DNA of 64,000 nucleotides, taken from the NCBI RefSeq assembly GCF_900106525.1, contig NZ_FNOG01000002.1, positions 597,563 through 661,562 on the forward strand, written 5' to 3'. A program made the translations under genes and the position numbers. The stretch's first letter is position 1; each line of letters begins with the position of its first letter. A model generated the notes under the pieces. That model made no database searches. It was not told where the DNA came from and saw only the letters and a program-made list of their open reading frames with translations. Positions 1-8,745 of the stretch are shown piece after piece. This stretch comes from Lysobacter enzymogenes (GTDB lineage: Bacteria; Pseudomonadota; Gammaproteobacteria; Xanthomonadales; Xanthomonadaceae).

Positions 1-655
1 TGGTGTAGGCCGGGCCGAGCAGCGCGTTGACGCCGCCGGCCAGGGCGATGTCGGATTCGCCGTTGCGCAGGCTCTGGCAGGCCAGGTGCACCGCGACCAT
101 CGACGAGGAACACGCGGTATCGATCGACATGCACGGGCCGCGCAGGCCGAACACGTAGGACAGGCGCGCCGCCAGCAGGGTCATCATCGAGCCGGTGGCG
201 GTGTGCGCCTCGACGTTGCGGTAATCCGCATTGCCCAGCTGCTGCAGCATGTAGTCGAGGGTGAAGCCGCCCATGTAGACGCCGACCGCGCGCTCGTGCA
301 GCGACGACGGCACGATGCCCGCATCCTCGAACGCTTCCCAGCACACTTCCAGCAGCAGGCGCTGCTGCGGATCCATCACCGCCGCTTCGCGCGGCGAAAT
401 GCCGAAGAACCCGGCGTCGAAGCGGTCGATGCCGTCGACGAAACCGCCCCAGCGGGTGGCCGACTTCCCGCGCACGCCCTTGCGCGGATGGTAGAAGTTG
501 TCGCGATGCCAGCGATCGGCGGGAACCTCGCCGATGCAATCGATCCCTTGCGAGAGCTTGTCCCAGAACGTTTCGGGGTCGTTACCGCCGCCCGGAAAAC
601 GGCAACCGATGCCGACGATGGCCACAGACGCATTAATGCCCGTAAACGTTTCCAT
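1..655 (-). CDS. Type I polyketide synthase, N-terminal ketosynthase (partial)
   Basis: This is the first 218 codons of a large enzyme that runs off the left edge of the window. The protein opens with the beta-ketoacyl synthase signature VAIVGIGCRFPGG, continues through DPQQRLLLEVCWEAFEDAG and reaches the active-site stretch DTACSSSMVAVHLAC, whose cysteine carries the growing chain during decarboxylative condensation. A ketosynthase directly at the N terminus is typical of modular or iterative type I polyketide synthases and PKS-NRPS hybrids. The ATG at 655 is preceded by purine-rich AAGGACCAAGGGA. The 305 bp to the divergent exporter gene probably hold both promoters. Module content and product lie outside the window. 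Confidence 0.93.
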   Translation of the reverse strand, partial: METFTGINASVAIVGIGCRFPGGGNDPETFWDKLSQGIDCIGEVPADRWHRDNFYHPRKGVRGKSATRWGGFVDGIDRFDAGFFGISPREAAVMDPQQRLLLEVCWEAFEDAGIVPSSLHERAVGVYMGGFTLDYMLQQLGNADYRNVEAHTATGSMMTLLAARLSYVFGLRGPCMSIDTACSSSMVAVHLACQSLRNGESDIALAGGVNALLGPAYT

Positions 656-960
656 TCCCTTGGTCCTTGCGACGTTGTCGATCCATGAGCACGACCGCAA
701 GCTACATGCGGTGTGTGACGCAATATCATCGTAAACCACAACGTATTACACCGGTCAATGCGGCCAACGACATATTCAATGCGCGTAGCAGTCGCGCTAT
801 ACGCTGTGTCACCGATCCGGTATACGCTGCATGCGTTACCGGTCGTGATGCATGCGCAGGGCGCGCGGCCGCGACCGTCCTGCTAACGTAGTTCGCAGGA
901 AGGCACCGAAACCCGTCACGGTTCTGCGCCTGTCGTCGAAGCCAAGGAATGGACCTCCCA

Positions 961-2274
961 ATGAGCTCGCCATCGAAGCGGAAAGCCGGGCTGATCTTCG
1001 TTTTCTTCACCGTCCTGATCGATGTGCTGTCGTTCGGCGTGATCATCCCGGTGCTGCCGCACCTGCTCGAACAGTTCGCCGGCGGCAGCGTGTCGGACGC
1101 GGCGTGGTGGGTGGGCATCTTCGGCGTGGTGTTCGCCTCGATCCAGTTCGCCTGTTCGCCGCTGCTGGGCGCGTTGTCGGACCGCTACGGGCGACGCCCG
1201 GTGATCCTGCTGTCGTGCTTCGGCCTGGGCGTGGACTTCATCGTGATGGCGCTGGCCGACGGGCTGGCCTGGCTGATGGCCGGACGGATCGTGTCGGCGG
1301 TGTTCGCCGCCAGCGCGCCGGTCGCCAACGCCTACGTCGCCGACGTCACCCGCGAACAAGACCGCGCGCAGGCTTACGGCCTGCTCGGCGCGGCGTTCGG
1401 CGTCGGCTTCATCCTCGGCCCCTTGATCGGCGGCGTGCTCGGCGACTACGACCTGCGCTATCCGTTCTGGCTGGCCGCGGCGCTGGCCCTGGCCAACTTC
1501 CTCTACGGCTGGCTGGTGCTGCCCGAATCGTTGCCGCCCGAGCGCCGCGCGCCGCGCGTGGACTGGGCCCAGGCCAATCCGTTCGCCTCGCTGCGCTTCC
1601 TGCGCGAACAACCGCAGGTGCTGGCCCTGGCCGCGGTGGTGTTCCTGCACTCGCTGGCGCAGTTCTCGCATCAGATCGTGTTCGTGCTCTATGCCGACTA
1701 TCAGTTCGGCTGGGGCCAGAAGCAGGCCGGCTATGTGCTGGCCGCGGTCGGCGCGATGGCGGCGGTGGTCAGCGTGGCGCTGGTGGCGCCGATGGCGCGG
1801 CGCTTCGGCGAGCGCGCCACCCTGCTGTTCGGCCTGGTCTGCGGCACGCTGGGCCTGTGGATGCTGGCCGCGGGCGACACCCGCTGGTTCTTCTGGGGCA
1901 TGCCGATCGCGGCCTTGTGGTATCTGGCCCTGCCCGCGGCGCAGGCGATGGTGAGCCAGCGCATCGACGCGCAGGCGCAAGGCCGCGCCCAGGGCGCGCT
2001 GACCAGCCTGATCTCGCTGGCCGGCATCCTGGCCCCGGCGCTGTACGCCAGCAGCTTCGCCTACGTCACCCTGCCGGACACGCGGCTGCCGCTGCCGGGC
2101 GCGCCGTATCTGGTCGCCAGCGTGTTGCTGCTGGCCGCCGTGGCGATCGTGTGGTGGGCGATCCCGGCCAAGGCGGCGACGCCGGAGCCCGCTGCGTTGG
2201 CGGGTTCGGCGCCGGTCGACTTCGAGCCGGCGCCGACGCCCGCGCCGCGCGAGGCCGGCGCAGAGGCGCGCTGA
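961..2274 (+). CDS. TetA-like MFS efflux transporter (TCR/Tet family)
   Basis: A 437-residue, 12-helix major facilitator protein of the proton-antiport drug efflux type. Motif A between helices 2 and 3 is clear (GALSDRYGRRPVILLS), and the N-terminal helix LIFVFFTVLIDVLSFGVIIP is typical of the TetA/TCR branch. Helix 5 carries a motif-C-like GAAFGVGFILGPLIGG. An in-frame ATG at 949 is also possible, but the AAGGA at 944-948 touches that codon, whereas it lies 12 bases before the ATG at 961, so I prefer the latter. It is transcribed away from the polyketide synthase, which makes it a candidate exporter of that product; this is only inferred from position. The last 40 residues are a Pro/Ala-rich tail. 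Confidence 0.9.
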   Translation: MSSPSKRKAGLIFVFFTVLIDVLSFGVIIPVLPHLLEQFAGGSVSDAAWWVGIFGVVFASIQFACSPLLGALSDRYGRRPVILLSCFGLGVDFIVMALADGLAWLMAGRIVSAVFAASAPVANAYVADVTREQDRAQAYGLLGAAFGVGFILGPLIGGVLGDYDLRYPFWLAAALALANFLYGWLVLPESLPPERRAPRVDWAQANPFASLRFLREQPQVLALAAVVFLHSLAQFSHQIVFVLYADYQFGWGQKQAGYVLAAVGAMAAVVSVALVAPMARRFGERATLLFGLVCGTLGLWMLAAGDTRWFFWGMPIAALWYLALPAAQAMVSQRIDAQAQGRAQGALTSLISLAGILAPALYASSFAYVTLPDTRLPLPGAPYLVASVLLLAAVAIVWWAIPAKAATPEPAALAGSAPVDFEPAPTPAPREAGAEAR

Positions 2275-2325
2275 GCCGGGTTCGGTTGGTGCGGCGCTTC
2301 GTGCGCTGACACAAAGCCGCGCCCG

Positions 2326-2889
2326 TCAGCGATCGCGGCCCTTACCCGCATCCAGCCAAACCGCCGCCGCCAACGCGAGCGCGGCGATCATCATGACCGG
2401 CGCGAACAGAAACGGGAAAAACACCATGCCGCCGACCCTCATCGACACGCCGGTGTCCACGATCACGATCAACAAAGCCATCGCACTCGCGACCGTACCG
2501 CCCCATCGCGGCGGATAGCGCGTGGCCAGGGACACGCCGCCCATCCCCAACGCCAACCCCGCCAGCGACAGCGCGGCGTTGACCGCGCCCCACCAGATGC
2601 AACCCGACACGAACAGGTACGCGTTGAGGCCGAACACACCGGCGTACAGCACCAGCAACAACCACTTGCAGCCCGCCAGCGCAGTCGGGCTCGTGCCCGC
2701 CCGGCGTTTCAGCACCAGCAGCGCGCAGAACGGAACCAATCCGCCGGCAACGAACCAGACGGCCAGGCGCGATCCGCCGAACGACTCCCAGACGGCGAAG
2801 GCCGACATGGGCACGAACATCGCTATCAGCAAAACGTGAAAGCCCAGTTTCGCCAACAGCGGATAGCCGGTTTCGGCCGAATCTCTCAT
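2326..2889 (-). CDS. Small multi-pass membrane protein, unknown function
   Basis: A 187-residue protein made largely of hydrophobic helices (about five or six), for example LLAKLGFHVLLIAMFVPMSA and the C-terminal segment MMIAALALAAAVWL. No family is recognised. The reading frame is open upstream to 2940, but the ATG at 2889 gives a short cytoplasmic N terminus (MRDSAETGYP) directly before the first helix and is the more likely start. It lies on the same strand as, and about 140 bases downstream of, the MFS gene at 3031-4194. Codon usage is like that of its neighbours, so I consider it a real gene. Confidence 0.7.
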   Translation of the reverse strand: MRDSAETGYPLLAKLGFHVLLIAMFVPMSAFAVWESFGGSRLAVWFVAGGLVPFCALLVLKRRAGTSPTALAGCKWLLLVLYAGVFGLNAYLFVSGCIWWGAVNAALSLAGLALGMGGVSLATRYPPRWGGTVASAMALLIVIVDTGVSMRVGGMVFFPFLFAPVMMIAALALAAAVWLDAGKGRDR

Positions 2890-3030
2890 GCTCGTCGTTG
2901 CCCCTGCGTCCGGCCGCCCGCTCGCGCCGTCATGGCGCAAGAAGCCGCAGCCTATAGGAACCGCTTGCGCAGGTGTTCCCGCCGGCGACGGGCGGGCCCG
3001 CGGCGCCGATCATGCCGCCGCCGCGCGCCA

Positions 3031-4194
3031 TCAGGTCGCGCAATCCGGCTCCGGCTCGCGCTGCCCGGCCGACATCAGCACGAACCCGACCAGCACCGAC
3101 ACGCCGACCAGCGCCGCCGCGGCGTAGCCGACGCCCGCCACGCCGACCGCATCGATCACCCGCCCGCCGACGATGGCGCCGACGCCGATGCCCAGGTTCG
3201 CGCCCGACACATTGAGCGCGGCGGCGAACGCCGGCGCCTGCGGCGCGGACTTCATCACCCGCACGTGGCTGACCGGGAACAGCGCGGCCTGGGTGATGCC
3301 CCACAGCGCCAGGGTCAGCGCGAACAGCGGCAGCGCGCTCACCGACGGCACCACCAGCACCAGGCCCAGCGCCAGCGGCACGCTGAAGATCAGCGAGGCG
3401 CGCAGCGGATGGCGGTCGACGATGCGCCCGCCCAGGGTGTTGCCGATCAGGCCGACCGCGCCGAACGCCATCAGCGCCCAGCCCACCACCGCGCCGTTGA
3501 AGCCGGCCAGGCGCTCGAACATATCGGCCAGATAGGTGTAGGCGGTGAACATGCCGGCGAACAGGATCACCGACATCAGCACGTGGCCGACCACGCGCGG
3601 ATCGCGCAGCACCCGGAACTGTTCGCCCAGTCGCGGCGGCTGCGCGCCGCGGCTGTCGGGCAGGTAGGCGTAGAGCATGCCGGCCTTGAGCAAGGACGCG
3701 ATGGCCAAGGCGACGAACGCCGCGCGCCAGCCGAACGCGTCGGCGATCAGCGTGCCGGTGGGAACGCCGATCACCGTGGCGCAGATCACGCCGAAGGAAA
3801 TCATCGAGATCGCCTTGCCGGCGCGGTCCTGGCCGGCGATATCGACCGCGGTCTCGCTGGCCAGCGCCCAGAACACCGGCACGCCCAGCGCCGGGATCAG
3901 CCGCGCGAACGCCAGCACGCCCAGGTTCGGCGCCATCGCCGCGACCACGTTGGACGCGGCGAACAACAGCAACACCACGATGAACAAGCGCTTGCGTTCG
4001 AAGCGCGAGAAGTAAGCGGTGAGGAACGGCCCGGTGGCGGCGACCGCGAACGCGAACAGGGTCACCAACAGGCCGGCCTGCGACACGCTCACGCCCAGAT
4101 CGCGCGACAGCGAGGGCAGCAGCCCGACCAGGATGAATTCGGTCGTCAGCACGGTGAAGCCGGCGGCCGAGAGCAGGATCAGGGGGAGTAGCAC
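3031..4194 (-). CDS. MFS transporter, AraJ/DHA1-like efflux protein
   Basis: A 12-helix major facilitator of about 387 residues resembling the DHA1 drug and sugar efflux group (AraJ, YdhP, NepI type). Diagnostic stretches are TEFILVGLLPSLSRDLGVS at the end of helix 1, the RFERKR turn between helices 2 and 3, and GVICATVIGVPTGTLIADAF in helix 5. The frame is open to 4356, but the GTG at 4194 has GGAG at 4201-4204 with a six-base spacer and begins directly before helix 1, whereas the upstream extension is Arg/Pro-rich and unlike a coding N terminus. The substrate cannot be told. Confidence 0.85.
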   Translation of the reverse strand: MLLPLILLSAAGFTVLTTEFILVGLLPSLSRDLGVSVSQAGLLVTLFAFAVAATGPFLTAYFSRFERKRLFIVVLLLFAASNVVAAMAPNLGVLAFARLIPALGVPVFWALASETAVDIAGQDRAGKAISMISFGVICATVIGVPTGTLIADAFGWRAAFVALAIASLLKAGMLYAYLPDSRGAQPPRLGEQFRVLRDPRVVGHVLMSVILFAGMFTAYTYLADMFERLAGFNGAVVGWALMAFGAVGLIGNTLGGRIVDRHPLRASLIFSVPLALGLVLVVPSVSALPLFALTLALWGITQAALFPVSHVRVMKSAPQAPAFAAALNVSGANLGIGVGAIVGGRVIDAVGVAGVGYAAAALVGVSVLVGFVLMSAGQREPEPDCAT

Positions 4195-4489
4195 GGCAAG
4201 CTCCAAAGACAGGACGTCGCCGATGCGCGAGGGCGCAGCGGTGCGGCGAGGAGAAGGGGGGATTCGGAGAAGGACCGGGCCGGCGTGGCGGGCCGGCGAG
4301 TGCGAGCACTCTAGTCCGAGCAGGTGGCGGGATAAACCGCAACGCCACGCCGGCATTGTTCCGCAGCGAAGACGATGCGCGCAAGCCTTGGCGTTGCGAG
4401 GTTTAGCGGATTCGGCTCGGATCGGGACTGTCCATCCCGGATCGCGGGCTAGTCGCGCGCGGCCGCGTGCGGCATGGTGGCCGGCGATC

Positions 4490-4519
4490 TTGTGGGAGGG
4501 CCTTCAGGCCCGGTGCTCT
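4490..4519 (+). repeat. REP-like repeat, family B, single half-unit
   Basis: Contains TGTGGGAGGGCCTTCAGGCC, the core of a dispersed intergenic repeat also found in this window near 20.3, 24.8, 26.2, 47.7, 52.8 and 57.3 kb. The core is itself a small hairpin (GGGCCTTCAGGCCC type). Confidence 0.75.
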
Positions 4520-4603
4520 GCTCAGCCCACGGCGATCCGGCACAACAGCATCGGGCCGGCCGCGATCGCGCAGCGCCGACCGATAGAGTCGCGTCCCGCA
4601 TTC

Positions 4604-4632
4604 AAAAAAGAGCCCGGCGTTGCGCCGGGCTC
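4604..4632 (-). terminator. Rho-independent terminator of the FG-GAP gene
   Basis: Read on the minus strand it is a 10-bp GC stem (GAGCCCGGCG with its complement, two-base loop) followed by a run of six T. It lies 33 bases past the stop codon of the FG-GAP repeat gene. Confidence 0.85.
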
Positions 4633-4664
4633 CTGTCGTACTCAACACGCGGTTACAACCAGTA

Positions 4665-6380
4665 TCAACGCTTCAGCAAGGTCCAACCCGACGGGAACGC
4701 CGGCATGTCGACGCCGGTGAACGCGGTGCCGTTCCATGACCACTGTTGCATCAGCTGACCGTTGGTCCAGACGATATCGCCCTTGCCGTCGCCGTTGTAG
4801 TCGCCGACTTGCAGCGGGGTCCAGTTCTCGCCGTAGGTGAAGCCTTGGCGTGCGGCAATGTTCGTCCCATTCATCCGCCAGTACGCGATTTGCCGGGCAG
4901 TGGCGTTGTTCCACAGCAGGTCGGTCTTGCCGTCGCCATCCACGTCGTAAGCCGCCAGCAGGTCCCAACCGAAGGGGTACTGATCGTCGATCGCGGCCGG
5001 CACGAACCCTTGCGCCGTCCCCATCCAGGCGTGCACCACTTCGCCGTTGGTCCAGATCAAGTCCAGCTTGCCGTTGCCGTCCAGATCGCCGCTGGCCAAT
5101 ACGCGCCAGGGCTGCGGAATCGGATACGCCGCGCTGCCGGCGACGTCCGCGCCGTTCATCAGCCAGATCGAGACGTTCGAACCGGCGTCGTCGCGCCAAA
5201 CCAGGTCGCTCTTGCCGTCGCCGTCGACATCGCCGACAGCCACGACGTGATAGCCGGCCGGATAGTCGCGGATCGGAATGCCGATGTAGGAAGAGCCCGT
5301 GCCCGCCCACATCTGCATCTGGTTACCGTCGGTCCAGATGAAATCGAGGATGCCGTCGCCCTGGAAATCGCCGCTGGCCACGACCGCCCAGGCCGGTCCG
5401 ACCGGATGGCTCAATCCTGCGGCCTTCACTCCGCCGTTCATCAGCCAGGTGGAGAGGTTGTCCCGTGCGGGGCCGATCCAGTTCAGATCGCTGCGCCCGT
5501 CGCCGTTTGCGTCGCGCTTGCCCGCGCCGATCAGGTCGACCAGCACCCGGAACGCGCTTTCCCCGGACGGCGCGCTACAGGTTCCGTTCTTGCAGGCGAC
5601 TGTGCGATAGACATATACACCACCCGGCATGTCGCGCGCCGTCCACGACGTGGCCGGACCGATATAGACCGAGGCCCAGCCGTCGCCCGCGCGCCTCTCA
5701 AGCCGATACTGATCGACACCGCTGGAGGCCGCCCAGGTGATCGTGTGGGTCGGGCCGACCAGCGACGAGGACTGGGGCGGACCGGGAACGGAGGGCGTGG
5801 GCGAAATGACGATGCTCACCACGTCCGAGATTCCACCCGTCAGGCAAAGATCCTTGAGCCGGTACTGGTAAGTCGCCGGCTCGATGCGATTGGCCTGCCA
5901 GGCGGTACTGCCGCCCTTGTAGACCTCGTTCCACCCCCCGTCGTTGATCTTCCGATCCAAGGCGAAGCGGGTGCAATTCACGTTCGACTTCCACATCACC
6001 ACGTGATTCGCGCCATCGGCCGCTCGTTGCGGCGGGAACAGCGTCGGGAGCTTTTCCGGCGGGGGCGGCGGGGGGGGCGGCGGCGGGGGCGGGGGCGTGG
6101 TGTCCTTGGTGCAGGTCACCGTCGCCGTCGCGTAGTAGGTCTGCCCCACCGGCCATTGCGTATAGCCCTTGAGTATGCAGCCACCATACCCCTGGTTAGC
6201 GGCGTTGCGCTCAGCGTCCGCCACAGCTGCTTCGAAGGCTGCGACGGAGGATGAGGACGAAGTTCCTTGTCCGTCGAAATCGTAGGTGAGGATGGCCGTG
6301 GGAACCGGCCCTTGTGCGAACGCGGCGCCGATCGACAAGACCGAGCACGCGAACGCAGTGCTGAAAGTCGTTACTTTCAT
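4665..6380 (-). CDS. Secreted FG-GAP/VCBS-type repeat protein
   Basis: A 571-residue exported protein. The N terminus is a signal peptide (MKVTTFSTAFACSVLSIGAAFAQG). A Pro run (13 residues, near residue 100) separates a small N-terminal domain from two fibronectin-III-like segments. The C-terminal half holds six calcium-binding FG-GAP-like repeats with cores such as DANGDGRSDLNW, DVDGDGKSDLVW, DLDGNGKLDLIW and DYNGDGKGDIVW, each followed by a W-x-M-N-G type strand, as in beta-propeller surface proteins. The ATG at 6380 is preferred over 6392 because AAGGA lies just before it. The Pro run is encoded by C tracts including eight in a row (G on the plus strand, 6070-6077). Ligand binding or adhesion is likely but unproven. 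Confidence 0.82.
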   Translation of the reverse strand: MKVTTFSTAFACSVLSIGAAFAQGPVPTAILTYDFDGQGTSSSSSVAAFEAAVADAERNAANQGYGGCILKGYTQWPVGQTYYATATVTCTKDTTPPPPPPPPPPPPPEKLPTLFPPQRAADGANHVVMWKSNVNCTRFALDRKINDGGWNEVYKGGSTAWQANRIEPATYQYRLKDLCLTGGISDVVSIVISPTPSVPGPPQSSSLVGPTHTITWAASSGVDQYRLERRAGDGWASVYIGPATSWTARDMPGGVYVYRTVACKNGTCSAPSGESAFRVLVDLIGAGKRDANGDGRSDLNWIGPARDNLSTWLMNGGVKAAGLSHPVGPAWAVVASGDFQGDGILDFIWTDGNQMQMWAGTGSSYIGIPIRDYPAGYHVVAVGDVDGDGKSDLVWRDDAGSNVSIWLMNGADVAGSAAYPIPQPWRVLASGDLDGNGKLDLIWTNGEVVHAWMGTAQGFVPAAIDDQYPFGWDLLAAYDVDGDGKTDLLWNNATARQIAYWRMNGTNIAARQGFTYGENWTPLQVGDYNGDGKGDIVWTNGQLMQQWSWNGTAFTGVDMPAFPSGWTLLKR

Positions 6381-6652
6381 ATGATCCTTCATGGGAATTG
6401 CGCTAGGGAAGCGCCCGTTGCCGGACGCGGCGCCAGTGTCGGTCAGATCTCACGCCCCTGCCACCGTGGTTGCGGCACGCGGCGGCGACTCGCGCCCATT
6501 CCGGCAAAGTCCGCAATTCATTTTCTGGCGGCCATCCGCGACGGCGAGCAATCGCGATCCGTTCACGCGTTCCGCGGTGGGTGCCGTCCATCACAACGCC
6601 TGAAACCTTCCCATTCTAGGCTCGCCCCCTGTCCCAACCCGAGGCGACTGAG

Positions 6653-7252
6653 ATGGCGAAAGTTCTGGTGCTCTATTACTCCGCATACGGCCACTGCGAG
6701 CAGATGGCGCAGGCCGTAGCCGAAGGCGCGCGCGAAGCCGGCGCGCAGGTCGATATCAAACGCGTGCCCGAGCTGGTGCCCGAAGAGGTCGCGCGTCGTT
6801 CGCACTACAAGCTCGACCAGGCCGCACCGGTCGCCCAGATCGCCGACCTGGAGCATTACGACGCCATCGTCGTCGGCACCGGCACCCGCTTCGGCCGGAT
6901 GTCCTCGCAGATGGCCAACTTCCTCGACCAGGCCGGCGGCCTGTGGGCCAAGGGCGCGCTGCACGGCAAGGTCGGCGCGGCGTTCACCTCCACCGCGACC
7001 CAGCACGGCGGCCAGGAAACCACGCTGTTCTCGATCATCACCAACCTGCTGCACTTCGGCATGGTGATCGTCGGCCTGAACTACGGCTATTCCGGGCAGA
7101 TGCGCCTGGACGAGGTCACCGGCGGCTCGCCCTACGGCACCACCACCATCACCGGCGGCGACGGCTCGCGCCAGCCGACCCAGAACGAACTCGACGCGGC
7201 GCGCTACCAGGGCCGCGAAGTGGCGGAAACGGCGAAGAAACTGCACGGCTGA
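6653..7252 (+). CDS. wrbA: NAD(P)H:quinone oxidoreductase WrbA
   Basis: A 199-residue flavodoxin-fold FMN enzyme that reduces quinones by two electrons in the cytosol, protecting against redox cycling. The phosphate-binding loop is at the start ([16 protein letters not shown]), followed by the family signatures [17 protein letters not shown] and [16 protein letters not shown] and the C-terminal [15 protein letters not shown], which places it firmly in the WrbA type IV flavoprotein family. Length equals the usual 198-200 residues. The gene stands alone between the divergent FG-GAP gene and a convergent DUF1304 gene. Confidence 0.95.
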   Translation: MAKVLVLYYSAYGHCEQMAQAVAEGAREAGAQVDIKRVPELVPEEVARRSHYKLDQAAPVAQIADLEHYDAIVVGTGTRFGRMSSQMANFLDQAGGLWAKGALHGKVGAAFTSTATQHGGQETTLFSIITNLLHFGMVIVGLNYGYSGQMRLDEVTGGSPYGTTTITGGDGSRQPTQNELDAARYQGREVAETAKKLHG

Positions 7253-7262
7253 GCCGGCAGCG

Positions 7263-7289
7263 GCGCGGCCGGCGCGATGCCGGCCGCGC
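7263..7289 (+). terminator. Possible hairpin terminator after wrbA
   Basis: An 11-bp perfect GC stem (GCGCGGCCGGC and its complement, five-base loop) starts 11 bases after the wrbA stop codon. There is no T run, so termination is only a guess. Confidence 0.4.
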
Positions 7290-7362
7290 GTGTCGAGGTA
7301 GTGCGTATCGAGGCAGCGCGACGATTACGCGCCTTAAGCGGCGGCCGCAACGGCCGCCGAAC

Positions 7363-7713
7363 TCACAGCAGCCACAACGCCGCCAGCGCGGCGATCGCCG
7401 GCACCGCCTGCACGTAGAAGATCCGCCGGCTCACCGTGGCCGCGCCGAACGCGCCGGCGACCACCACACAGGCCAGGAAGAACGTCGCCACGTCCTGGCG
7501 CGCGCAGACCAATCCCCAGACCAGACCCGCGACCAAAAAGCCGTTGTACAGGCCCTGATTGGCGGCCAGCACCTTGGTCTGCTCGGCCTTGTCCGGGTTC
7601 ATGCGGAAAGTCTTCATGCCCAGCGGCTTGGTCCACAGGAACATTTCCAAGACCAGGAACCAGGCGTGGAGCAAGGCGACCAGGGCGATCAGGACGACGG
7701 CTAGCCAGGACAT
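7363..7713 (-). CDS. DUF1304 family membrane protein
   Basis: A 116-residue integral membrane protein with four predicted helices. It matches the DUF1304 pattern: an N-terminal helix MSWLAVVLIALVALLHAWFL, the conserved EMFLWTKPLGMKTFRM stretch, then NQGLYNGFLVAGLVWG and a final helix ending at the C terminus. The open frame extends to 7884 but the added segment is Arg-rich repeat-derived sequence, so the ATG at 7713 is the start. The family has no established function. It converges on wrbA. Confidence 0.88.
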   Translation of the reverse strand: MSWLAVVLIALVALLHAWFLVLEMFLWTKPLGMKTFRMNPDKAEQTKVLAANQGLYNGFLVAGLVWGLVCARQDVATFFLACVVVAGAFGAATVSRRIFYVQAVPAIAALAALWLL

Positions 7714-7894
7714 AGGGCGGGCTCTGGGGTACGGAGGGGCAGCATAAGGCCTGGGCGGGAGTTTGCGCCGGGGTGAGGGGCGCGCAATGCCGGATCGGCC
7801 GCGGCGTTGTTCCCTGTCGTTGCGACGGGATTCGGCGTCCAACCGCCGCGACGTAGCTCCGCCGCGGCGTCCGAAGCCACTCAATCTTCAACCC

Positions 7895-8695
7895 GTCATT
7901 CCGGCAAGCGCCGAAATCCATGCTGTCGCTGTTGCTGTTGCTATTGCCGTTGCTCTTCGCTCTCCCCGTCGCCCCGAACTCGCCACAGGCAACCGTAGAC
8001 CCGAAGGGCGGCGCGCAGGACGCGCGCCGTGCGCCACCCAGGCCATGGATGGCCTGTGTGGCGCATCCCTGCGCAAGCGCCGAACCTTAGTGGCTCTTGA
8101 TTCGAAAACAAGGAAAGCGCCTTTCTTTGGTTACTTTCTTTGTTGCTTTGGACAAAGAAAGTGACCCGGCCGCTTGCGGACGGAAGCTGTTGATGTCCGC
8201 TTGTCGTCAGGCGCAGCGCACAAGCGTAGGTGAGGTTCGTCGTAGGTGCGTTGTCGCGGTCGCGGCTCGCGCCGCTCCTACAGGGGGATACGAAACTGGC
8301 CGAAGACCCTGTAGGAGCGACGCAAGTCGCGACCGCGCCAACACAACCACGACGAACTTCGCCTAAGCCCGTTGGTTGCGACTGACGACAAGCCAAGATC
8401 AAGAGCTTCCGTCCGCAAGCGGCCGGGTCACTTTCTTTGTCCAAAGCAACAAAGAAAGTAACCAAAGAAAGTGCTTTTCCCTGTTTCGAATCAAGAGCCA
8501 CTATCGTTCGGTGCCTGCGCAGGGATGCGCCACACAGGCCATCCATGGCCTGGGTGGCGCACGGCGCGCGTCCTGCGCGCCGCCCTTCGGGTCTCTATTT
8601 GCCTGTGGCGAGTTCGGGGCGGCGGGGGGAGCAAAGAGCAACGACAACAGCAACGGCACCCGCAGCATGGATTCCGGTCTTGGCCGAAATGGCTG
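7895..8695. repeat. Large imperfect inverted repeat (~390-bp arms)
   Basis: The spacer between the DUF1304 gene and the epimerase gene is a long imperfect palindrome centred near 8297. The left arm (about 7895-8290) reappears reverse-complemented in the right arm (about 8310-8695). Shared blocks include the GTGGCGCACCAGGCCATGG-like segment, the A/T-rich CTTTCTTTGGTTACTTTCTT block (8121-8140 and its complement near 8451-8470), and CGGCCGCTTGCGGACGGAAG. The tip is a pair of family-A REP-like repeats (8251-8285 and 8307-8339). Short frames inside it are translations of the repeat and not genes. The transcript could fold into a very long hairpin. Confidence 0.85.
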
Positions 8696-8745
8696 TAGCG
8701 AGGCCTCAGTCCCTATCAAGGCCAATGACGCAACCAGCCGTCAAC

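Larger units (their letters stand above)
4195..4664. other. Gene-free spacer between MFS and FG-GAP genes
   Basis: No credible gene. The part next to the MFS start is presumably its leader and promoter. The rest contains one half of a family-B REP-like repeat (4490-4519) and the terminator at 4604-4632. Confidence 0.5.

Noticed and set aside
2836-4191. 451-codon plus-strand frame opposite the MFS gene
   Set aside because: Rich in His/Arg/Gln, a typical antisense shadow of a GC-rich membrane-protein gene.
8097-8366. Small open frames inside the large palindrome (for example 89 codons)
   Set aside because: They translate the repeat itself, occur in mirror form on the other arm, and have no ribosome binding sites.
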